The notes under the pieces were generated by a model that was given only the letters and a program-made list of their open reading frames with translations, was not told where the DNA came from and did no database searches. DNA of 64,000 nt from PALSA-270 sp963770915 (GTDB taxonomy: Bacteria > Acidobacteriota > Terriglobia > Terriglobales > Acidobacteriaceae), in contig CAVYRG010000001.1 in NCBI GenBank assembly GCA_963770915.1, forward strand, positions 620,001-684,000. The letters run 5' to 3'. The number at the start of each line of letters is the position of its first letter. Position 1 is the stretch's first letter. Below are positions 8,249 to 15,274 of the stretch, in pieces. The position numbers and the translations under genes are program-made.

Positions 8249-8956
8249 ATGTCCGATTCCAAAGACTTCACCGCCGGCGTTGGCTCCAACGCGAAGAAAT
8301 CTCCGCGCCGCATCGTCTTCATCACGCGCCGTACTTCGGCGCAAGTAAAGGCTGAGACCGAAGATCAAGTCCAGACTTTTCCGGAAGTCCTGTTCCGTGC
8401 GGCTGTTGCGGTTATGACCCTCGCGATCGTGCTGGTCTGGATTTCGCTGATGTTCAACGCCCCGCTGGAAGGCCTGGCCGATCCTTCCCACACGCCGAAT
8501 CCCGCCAAGGCTCCCTGGTACTTTCTGGGACTGCAGGAGATGCTGCACTACTTCCCGCCCGTGTTCGCGGGCGTGCTGGTTCCGGGCTTGGTCGTGATGG
8601 CTCTCATCGTCATTCCATATTTCAAAGTCAACATCGAGGCCGAGGGGCTCTTCCTGAAGAACCGGGCCCACCGCCTGCGCATTTTTTATGCGGTTGTGGC
8701 CCTGCTTTCGATCTTCCTGCTCAGCTTCAAGGTCTACGCGGCCTTTGTGCCGACGGCGATCATGGCGGCGGTCGTGCTTCTGGCGGCGCAAAGCTCGCCG
8801 CAGTCGGCATCAGGGTTTCGTCGCTATCTGGCGGCCAAGCCGCTCTCCTACTGGGTGATGACCTGGTTCTTATTGGAACTGGTGGTGCTCACCGCCATCG
8901 GCACATTTTTCCGCGGGCCGGGTTGGTCCTGGGTCTGGCCCTGGCGGGGTTTATGA
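8249..8956 (+). CDS. Cytochrome b C-terminal subunit (subunit IV-like)
   Basis: This is a 235-residue protein with three to four membrane helices (near residues 50-70, 105-125, 150-175 and 200-220), corresponding to helices E-H of cytochrome b. The Qo-site PEWY motif is replaced by APWY in NPAKAPWYFLGLQEML (residues ~85-100), so the usual glutamate proton acceptor is absent from this position. The N-terminal ~45 residues are polar and could face the cytoplasm. It is translationally linked with the b6-like gene and followed 49 bp later by the octaheme cytochrome, which takes the place of cytochrome c1/f. Confidence 0.9.
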   Translation: MSDSKDFTAGVGSNAKKSPRRIVFITRRTSAQVKAETEDQVQTFPEVLFRAAVAVMTLAIVLVWISLMFNAPLEGLADPSHTPNPAKAPWYFLGLQEMLHYFPPVFAGVLVPGLVVMALIVIPYFKVNIEAEGLFLKNRAHRLRIFYAVVALLSIFLLSFKVYAAFVPTAIMAAVVLLAAQSSPQSASGFRRYLAAKPLSYWVMTWFLLELVVLTAIGTFFRGPGWSWVWPWRGL

Positions 8957-9005
8957 AGATGTTCATACGGATGCGCCGGGAAATGCACATCGGGATGCGG
9001 CGATC

Positions 9006-11051
9006 ATGAAAGAGAAGCTTAAGTCGCTCTGGCAAACATTGTTCGGGGACAGCGTTCGCGCCTTCGGGGTCGTCAGCCTCGTCTTTCTGGCTTCGCTGGC
9101 GATTGCCCCCGCGAAGAATTATTTCAGCGAGTGGCGTCACTACCAGCACGGTTATCTCCGGGTGATCCGAAATCGCAGCGACGCGAACACGCTGCAACGC
9201 CATTTCAAGGGCGGCATTCAGCAAATCTGGTTGCCCGAGCTCGACGTGGTGGATCGTTGCACGAGTTGTCACGTCGGGCTGAAGGAAGCCAGCCTTGCCG
9301 ATGTCCCCACCCAGCCGTTCCGCACGCATCCGGTCATTCCCCACAAGCTTGATCAATTCGGATGTACGATTTGCCATCGCGGACAGGGCGCTGCCACCAC
9401 CGTCGCCGAGGCGCACAACAGCACGCTCGCCTGGGAGCAGCCGATCCTTCCCGCCAGGTACATAGAGTCTTCGTGCGGTGAATGCCACCGCGGTTCCCTG
9501 CCCGGAACACCGGTACTGAATCAGGGGCGGAAGCTGCTCTCTCGTGACGGTTGCGTGCATTGCCACGTGGTGAAACTGCCGGATGGCCGGGCGATGAAGG
9601 CGACGGACGACCCGCCGCCACTGACGCACATCGCTGACAAGACCACGCGCGAGTGGGTTTACGCCTGGCTCAAAGATCCGCAAGCCTATGCGGCCACGGC
9701 AACCATGCCGAACTTCAAGCTGAGTGACGACGATGCCCGTGACATGTCCGCGTTCCTGATCGCCAACTCTACACCCGTTTTAGGAGATACCGTTGCCCTT
9801 TCGGCGAAGCCCTCCACCGATCCCTCCGCAGGCGCCAGTCTTTATGGAGAATCGTTCTGCGCCTCGTGCCACGCGGTACAGAATGCGGCAGGGAATCTGG
9901 TGGGTGGCGACCTCGGCCCGGAGTTGACACGCGTCGGCAACAAGGTGAAGCCCGAATGGTTGCAGGCTTGGCTGCGCAATCCGCGGACCTACGATCCGCC
10001 CACGGGCATGCCGCATTATCGCTTTAGCGACGGTCAGATCGCGACCCTTTCCGGATTCCTGCTGGCCAAGACCGACTCCGATCTGCTCGCCAACGTGCAC
10101 CTGGATGCCGCATCGCCGGAACAGATTGCCCACGGCAAGCAGCTGGTTTCCGACTACGGCTGCGCTTCGTGTCACGAAATTGCCGGGATTAAAAAACCGG
10201 ACAACTTCGCGCCCGAACTGAGCCGGATCGGCAGCAAGCCGATCACCCAACTTATTTTTCTGCCTGGGATGCCGCACACCCTGCCCGACTACATCGCAGG
10301 CAAGATCAAGCAGCCGCGCGCATTTTCTCCCGGCCTGAAGATGCCCCAGTACGCCTTCACGCCGGCGCAGATCGACGCCCTGACCACCGCGCTGCTTTCG
10401 CTGAACGATCGCTCCAACACCCTGCCGCCATCGCTCGCGGTGGCTGCCGCCCCTGAGTCGGACTACGAGCCCGCAGGCCAGGCAGGAAAGCTGATGACCG
10501 ACTTAGCCTGTTTCAGTTGTCATCGCATCAACGGCCACGGCGGCGACATGGCGCCCGACCTGACATGGGAAGGAAGTTCGGTGCAACGGGATTGGCTGGT
10601 GCAGTTCCTCAAGAATCCGGGGACGCTTCGTCCTTCGCTGATTCGCCGCATGCCGCGTTTCAACCTGACCGACACGGAAGCCAACGAACTCACCGACTAC
10701 ATCATGACGGTCTACCAGAACCCTGCGGTGGATCGCGATTCAATGCCGTTGAGCGGCTACTCCCAAGGCGAGGCGGAACTCGGCAAGCAGCTCTTCTATG
10801 GCAAATACGCCTGTCAGGGATGCCACATTGTGGACAGCAACCGCGACAAAGGCTATATCGGCCCAACCCTGACGCAGGTCGGATCGCGGCTCACCGCGGC
10901 CTGGATCTACCAGTGGATGAAAGATCCGCAAGCTCTGCGCCCCGGCACAACTGAGCCGAACCGCGCCATGAGTGATGAAGACGCCCGTGCTCTCACCGCA
11001 TTTCTCATGATGCAGAAAGGCAAAGCCAAACCGGAGGTAACTAAGAAATGA
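9006..11051 (+). CDS. Membrane-anchored octaheme cytochrome c of the bc-type complex
   Basis: This is a 681-residue protein with one N-terminal membrane segment (residues ~18-35) and eight CxxCH motifs: CTSCH, CTICH, CGECH, CVHCH, CASCH, CASCH, CFSCH and CQGCH. The first four are closely spaced (within ~110 residues). The last four each begin a cytochrome-c-like module ending in a helix such as 'MSDEDARALTAFLMMQK', with Met-containing segments (for example ATMPNFKLSDDD, GMPHYRFSDGQ) that could give His/Met hemes. It directly follows the cytochrome b genes and probably carries electrons to or from the Rieske center. No separate cytochrome c1 or f gene is present. The next gene overlaps its stop by four bases (ATGA). 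Confidence 0.92.
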   Translation: MKEKLKSLWQTLFGDSVRAFGVVSLVFLASLAIAPAKNYFSEWRHYQHGYLRVIRNRSDANTLQRHFKGGIQQIWLPELDVVDRCTSCHVGLKEASLADVPTQPFRTHPVIPHKLDQFGCTICHRGQGAATTVAEAHNSTLAWEQPILPARYIESSCGECHRGSLPGTPVLNQGRKLLSRDGCVHCHVVKLPDGRAMKATDDPPPLTHIADKTTREWVYAWLKDPQAYAATATMPNFKLSDDDARDMSAFLIANSTPVLGDTVALSAKPSTDPSAGASLYGESFCASCHAVQNAAGNLVGGDLGPELTRVGNKVKPEWLQAWLRNPRTYDPPTGMPHYRFSDGQIATLSGFLLAKTDSDLLANVHLDAASPEQIAHGKQLVSDYGCASCHEIAGIKKPDNFAPELSRIGSKPITQLIFLPGMPHTLPDYIAGKIKQPRAFSPGLKMPQYAFTPAQIDALTTALLSLNDRSNTLPPSLAVAAAPESDYEPAGQAGKLMTDLACFSCHRINGHGGDMAPDLTWEGSSVQRDWLVQFLKNPGTLRPSLIRRMPRFNLTDTEANELTDYIMTVYQNPAVDRDSMPLSGYSQGEAELGKQLFYGKYACQGCHIVDSNRDKGYIGPTLTQVGSRLTAAWIYQWMKDPQALRPGTTEPNRAMSDEDARALTAFLMMQKGKAKPEVTKK

Positions 11052-11836
11052 CCCGCTACTCCGAGGATCGTGTTGGGACAGCCGCTGCCAGTTGTGCTGA
11101 GCGCAGCTCGACGGTCGCTCTCGCTCTCGCTCTTCTGGCAACATCGCTGGCGCTGTCCTGCTCGCGCAAAACGGAGCCCGCGCCGCCCCCCAAGGCAACG
11201 GCATTCGGTACGGCGATCGTCGAATCCAGCGGAGGAAAGCAGACTACCCAGACCGGCAGCCTGCTCCCGCAACCGGTCGTCGTTCAGGTGAACGATGAGC
11301 AAGGAAATTCCGTCACTGGCGCTTTGGTAGAATTCTCCGCCGCACCTGGGGTTACCTTCGACCCCTCCGCCGGCCTTACCGATTCGAGCGGCCAGGTCAC
11401 AACCAACGTATCTCTGGGAGGGATGGACGGTCGCTACCAGATCGTCGCTTCCACCTTCGACAAGTCGCATAAGAAAATCGACCTCAAGCTCGAAGAGATC
11501 GCCCTGAGCTACCAGCAAGCGCTGGGACGCCAGCTCAACAATCAGTACTGCGATCGCTGCCACAACCCCGAGTCGACCGTCGAACGTGTCTCGAACTACG
11601 ACAACCTGGAAGTCAAGCCGCATCCCTTCACCGAGGGCGACACTCTGAATAAAATCACCGATGCCGATCTCGCAGCCATCATCAGCCACGGTGGCCCGGC
11701 CCTCAACAAATCAGCCCTCATGCCGGCATGGGGAAACACGCTCAGCAAGTCAGACATCGAGGCGCTCATTTCCTATATTCGTGCAGTCTCCGATCCGCCA
11801 TCTCGCGAAGCCGGGCCAGTTTATGCGAAGAATTAG
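11048..11836 (+). CDS. Monoheme cytochrome c lipoprotein with Ig-like domain
   Basis: This is a 262-residue protein. The N-terminal hydrophobic stretch ends in the lipobox-like SLALSC (Cys near residue 38). Residues ~50-150 resemble a bacterial Ig-like (Big_1/invasin-type) domain: QPVVVQVNDEQGNSVTGALV, then DSSGQVTTNVSLGG. The C-terminal ~100 residues contain one CxxCH (CDRCH), a methionine in SALMPAWGN that could be the distal ligand, and the closing helix SKSDIEALISYIRAVSD of class I cytochromes c. The start overlaps the octaheme gene by four bases (ATGA), so the two are translationally coupled. It is the last gene of the plus-strand operon. A role as membrane-tethered electron carrier is inferred. 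Confidence 0.85.
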   Translation: MTRYSEDRVGTAAASCAERSSTVALALALLATSLALSCSRKTEPAPPPKATAFGTAIVESSGGKQTTQTGSLLPQPVVVQVNDEQGNSVTGALVEFSAAPGVTFDPSAGLTDSSGQVTTNVSLGGMDGRYQIVASTFDKSHKKIDLKLEEIALSYQQALGRQLNNQYCDRCHNPESTVERVSNYDNLEVKPHPFTEGDTLNKITDADLAAIISHGGPALNKSALMPAWGNTLSKSDIEALISYIRAVSDPPSREAGPVYAKN

Positions 11837-12132
11837 TTCCCTTCTCTATGTACCTCGGCTGAATTTTTCTGGTCGCGCTGGCTTTGAACTTACCCGTCAA
11901 CCGTGTGCTTCCTCTGAGGCTTACGTGGAACCAATCTTCTCAATTGCTTCCTGGCGGACTTCCAAGGCTCTTGGTTGTGGCCCAAGGGGGTTAGCAACCA
12001 ATGAGGGGCAAGCAAATTACTTCCCACCTCTGACATCGAGTCAACCGCCACAGAATCGCCCCCAGGTGAGAACGGGCTGCTTTGCTGTTATCCAAATATT
12101 GGACTGCGCCCTAGCAATCCTGGAACGCCCAA
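11837..12132. other. Convergent intergenic region
   Basis: These 296 bp separate two converging electron-transfer operons. No recognisable gene or strong terminator hairpin was seen. An open frame crosses it on the plus strand but overlaps the end of the cytochrome lipoprotein and matches nothing. Confidence 0.5.
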
Positions 12133-13509
12133 TCAGGAACCAATCACATGGAGGCCGCCTGCGATTAGGCCACGAGCTTCGGCGCTGGCCTCAATTGTCA
12201 TGTCGTGCGCTCCAAACTGGATTCCGATCTTGCGGAGAAAATCGTAGGGAGGCACTCCTCCAGCGAAAATCCAGACAAAGTTGTTGGGAATCTCCTGCAG
12301 TTGGCCCTTCACGTCAATCGTGACCGCATCCGGTTGGAACTCCACAGGTGTGGAATTGAAAAGCACTTTGATTTTGCCGGAGCGCATGAACTCCTCAATG
12401 CGCTGCGCGTTTCGCTCCTTGATTCTGCCGAACCGTTCCTGGCGGTAGGAGAGAGTGACAGTATTTCCGACCTGGCTGGCTAGGCCCATGGCGGCCTCCA
12501 CTGCACTGTCGCCGCCGCCTACCACCAGAATTCTCTTGTTCACATAGTGGTCCGCCTCAATCAAGCGATACATGACCTTGGGCAAATCTTCACCCTTAAC
12601 GCCGAGCTTGCGCGGAGTGCCGGTGCGGCCCAGAGCGAGAATTACGGCACGTGCCCGATACTGATTGTGAATCGCAGTGGTCAGGGTAAAGAGTTCATCT
12701 GCTTCCTTCTCGATGTTCTCAACTTTCTCCCCGGTGTGAACTTTGAAGTCGGCGCGATTCAGAACCATGTCCCAGAACGCGAGCAGGTGCTCCTTGGAGA
12801 GTTCCATCTTCTTGAACTTCCCGTACATAGGGAACTCAACCGGGCTGGTCATAACCAGCTTTTGACGGGGATATTTCGCGACCGTGCCGCCGACTTCATC
12901 CTGTTCAAGCGTGATGTAATTGAGTTTATTTTCAATCGCTCGCAGGGCGGCGCTGATGCCCGCCGGCCCGGCCCCCACAATCACAACGTCGTAGACCTCT
13001 GGTTGTCCAGAACTGGCGCTCGCGGTAAGCCTTCGGGTAATCGTATCCACGCAATCGCGCCCCTGGTTGACAGCATTCTTGATCAACGCCAAGCCGCCTA
13101 GTTCTCCAACAATGAACAAATTCTGCAGGCTGGTTTCGTGTTCCGGCGTAAGGTGGGGCATGTCCGCCCCCATGCTGGCGCTGGACATCACCATGGTGAT
13201 GGCACCTACGGGACAGGCTTCCGCACATAAGCCGTGACCAATGCATTTGTGGCCATTCGCGATCACGGCTTTGCCTCCGAGCATGGCAAGCACATCCCCT
13301 TCCGGGCATACGGAAGTGCAACTGGCGCAGCCGATGCACTGGGCCGCATCAATATGCGGATGCTGGGCCATCGGTCCCTGGGAAAACAGCTTTCCTTTCT
13401 CGGCGGATTCGCGGGCTTTCGCTTCCGTGCGCTTCAGGCTTTTGAAGTATTGGCGCATGAAGAACAAAGCGATGACCGCGGCAAGGGCGAGACCAAAGAT
13501 CGTGTCCAT
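12133..13509 (-). CDS. Membrane-anchored 2[4Fe-4S] ferredoxin/FAD oxidoreductase
   Basis: This is a 458-residue protein. Residues 1-20 form a membrane anchor followed by a charged linker. A two-cluster ferredoxin domain comes next: CIGCASCTSVCPEGDV near residue 58 and CIGHGLCAEACPVGAI near 88. Then a pyridine-nucleotide-disulfide-type flavoprotein has FAD motif VIVIGAGPAGISAA-like 'VIVGAGPAGISAALRA' near 175 and NAD(P) motif ILVVGGGDSAVEAA near 320. There is no CxxC redox-active disulfide, so this is not a thioredoxin reductase. It resembles YpdA-like flavoproteins fused to ferredoxin. It lies five bases after the membrane cytochrome b gene, suggesting a two-subunit module passing electrons from NAD(P)H to membrane hemes. 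It is last in the minus-strand multiheme operon. Confidence 0.85.
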   Translation of the reverse strand: MDTIFGLALAAVIALFFMRQYFKSLKRTEAKARESAEKGKLFSQGPMAQHPHIDAAQCIGCASCTSVCPEGDVLAMLGGKAVIANGHKCIGHGLCAEACPVGAITMVMSSASMGADMPHLTPEHETSLQNLFIVGELGGLALIKNAVNQGRDCVDTITRRLTASASSGQPEVYDVVIVGAGPAGISAALRAIENKLNYITLEQDEVGGTVAKYPRQKLVMTSPVEFPMYGKFKKMELSKEHLLAFWDMVLNRADFKVHTGEKVENIEKEADELFTLTTAIHNQYRARAVILALGRTGTPRKLGVKGEDLPKVMYRLIEADHYVNKRILVVGGGDSAVEAAMGLASQVGNTVTLSYRQERFGRIKERNAQRIEEFMRSGKIKVLFNSTPVEFQPDAVTIDVKGQLQEIPNNFVWIFAGGVPPYDFLRKIGIQFGAHDMTIEASAEARGLIAGGLHVIGS

Positions 13510-13514
13510 GGCGT

Positions 13515-14468
13515 CTAGAAGTACCCCGCGGCGATGACTACGCCGACGTGGATGAGCGCCAAGAGGGCGAACGTATAACTGAAGGGCTTATGCACGACGT
13601 GCCAGAGGTGAAAAACCTGCTCCGCTCGTGAGAGAAAGAGAACGCGTTTGGCCATAGCGGCTTCTTCCCGCGCCGTGGCAATAGCAATCTCGAGATTGGT
13701 ATGGCGCGTCTTCAAAAACCCTCCCAAACTCGATACTTTCTCGCCGAAGCTGAGGGCGCGACGCCGCAGGCGGGCCACGCGGAAGATGCGCGCAACATCG
13801 AGAACCATCATGTAGCCCAGGGCCGCAACCATGGGCATACGCTCAACCCGTTCGCGGCTGGGCAAGCGGAGCAGCGCTCCCAGGTCCGCCGCTGGCAACA
13901 ATTTTTGCCCAGCGAGCTGTTGGGCCATGTTTTCGTGCATCTCCTGGAGCTCTTTCCGCGTGATCTCGGCCGCGTTTACCCTCCGGGGGATCTGTCCGTA
14001 GAGATAGCGACCGATGACCCCGCTTATGGATACTGCCAGCATGATCCAGAAGGCGATGCCCGCCAATCCGCGGAACTTGAACGAGCAATGCAGGGCAATG
14101 ATGAAGGGCGCGCTCAATCCCAGCAGCACGTGAATGTCGAGCCAATGGCGCGAGTTGCCCTGGCGCGCGAGCCAGGTCCAGTGCTTGCGCAGCGGATAAA
14201 GGAAGATCGCCAGAAACATCGCAAATCCCAGGAAGCCCAGATTGAGGCCGATCCGTCCGCTCGGCCTGAGCAAATGATGCTTGGGCGAAAACGGACGGTC
14301 GATACTGCTCAATGTGTAGTAGTCGAACCCGTAGATGAAAACGCCGAGAATCAATGCGATAGCAACGGTGTAGCCGCAAATCAGCAGAATGCGGTGCGCC
14401 CGGTCTTTATCCCTACTTTGGTCTCTGACAGAGACGGGCGCGGTGACGATGCTTGTGTTAGCGCTCAT
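13515..14468 (-). CDS. Membrane cytochrome b-like protein
   Basis: This is a 317-residue protein with about five membrane helices, near residues 28-50, 68-92, 112-130, 133-157 and 295-315. Histidines suited to b-heme ligation fall in the helices: DIHVLLG and IALHCSF in helix 3, and HLWHVVHKPF and LIHVGVV near the C-terminal helix. A soluble, charged insertion of ~100 residues lies between helices 4 and 5. No exact family is recognised. The pattern recalls ferric-reductase/cytochrome b561-like membrane subunits. The start overlaps the preceding exported-protein gene by four bases, and the FeS/FAD oxidoreductase follows after five, so a membrane electron-entry complex with that flavoprotein is the likely role. 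Confidence 0.65.
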   Translation of the reverse strand: MSANTSIVTAPVSVRDQSRDKDRAHRILLICGYTVAIALILGVFIYGFDYYTLSSIDRPFSPKHHLLRPSGRIGLNLGFLGFAMFLAIFLYPLRKHWTWLARQGNSRHWLDIHVLLGLSAPFIIALHCSFKFRGLAGIAFWIMLAVSISGVIGRYLYGQIPRRVNAAEITRKELQEMHENMAQQLAGQKLLPAADLGALLRLPSRERVERMPMVAALGYMMVLDVARIFRVARLRRRALSFGEKVSSLGGFLKTRHTNLEIAIATAREEAAMAKRVLFLSRAEQVFHLWHVVHKPFSYTFALLALIHVGVVIAAGYF

Positions 14469-15274
14469 TTGCTGTTGGCAACCTTTTCTTCCGTGCTAAC
14501 GGAGAATAACTTGTAGTCGGTAAACACGTGGGTGTTACGCCAGTGCTGGCGCGGGGTTTCCACCTCGACTTCAGCCTTCGCCGGGAACCAGTACGATTCC
14601 GCGCCGTGCAGTGCTGACAGAGGCGCATAGTCGACCTCCGAATCCATGGTTTTCAGGCCGACATCTTCCATGCTGTTTCCAATGCTGGCCGTGATCTTCG
14701 CGATGCGGCCGGTCTGTGGATCGATCCACGCCTTTCCCGAAAGCTCCAGCGGATATTCGCGGCCTCGTAAGGCAAGGGCCGCCGGGGAGCGCGTGCCACG
14801 AATATGCTCAAAGGCGACCATGCGCATGCGATGGCCATCCAGAGCTTCGTCGTCCAGCGCGGTGAATGTAAAGCTGCTCGCATAGTAAGGGTGGAAAACC
14901 AGAAAGAGCGTAGCGAATCCATTGCTCACCAGCAACGATGTTTTTTGCCTGTCAACCTTGGCCTCGTGGAGAGGCAGCCGCGATTCGCTCAAACTCAGTT
15001 CCCCTCCCGAGTCGGTAAGAATCACCAGATAGTCGTAGGTTGACTCTTCGCTTTTCTCAACTTTGCCATTCGGGTTTAGTTTCTCTTGGATCACTTTCTC
15101 GGTGCATTTTGCCTCAGAGAATTGTTGCAGAAACAATTCTGCCTGGTGGCTGGTGCGGGCAAGCAGGCCGGCAAGACTCTTGTCGTCGGCGTGGGCTGCA
15201 CCGCACGCCACGCAGACCCAAGCCGCCAACCAGGCGCCACGCCGCAATTTCGAAATAAGTCCCCTTAGTTTCAT
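14465..15274 (-). CDS. Exported protein of unknown function in the cytochrome operon
   Basis: Start chosen at the ATG complementary to 15272-15274, which overlaps the previous stop by one base (TGATG), giving 269 aa. The frame is open further upstream, but without a better start. Residues 1-28 form a signal peptide ending in CGAAHA. The mature protein is mixed beta-rich, with repeated amphipathic strands such as DYLVILTDSGGELSLSESR and SGKAWIDPQTGRIAKITAS. The latter resembles the lipid-binding beta-sheet proteins of the LolA/outer-membrane-sorting type, only loosely. No heme motif is present. The place between a barrel protein and a membrane cytochrome suggests an assembly or structural role, which is unproven. 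Confidence 0.6.
   Translation of the reverse strand: MKLRGLISKLRRGAWLAAWVCVACGAAHADDKSLAGLLARTSHQAELFLQQFSEAKCTEKVIQEKLNPNGKVEKSEESTYDYLVILTDSGGELSLSESRLPLHEAKVDRQKTSLLVSNGFATLFLVFHPYYASSFTFTALDDEALDGHRMRMVAFEHIRGTRSPAALALRGREYPLELSGKAWIDPQTGRIAKITASIGNSMEDVGLKTMDSEVDYAPLSALHGAESYWFPAKAEVEVETPRQHWRNTHVFTDYKLFSVSTEEKVANSK

Noticed and set aside
11661..12323. 220-residue plus-strand open frame
   Set aside because: Overlaps two supported genes and shows no domain or plausible start.
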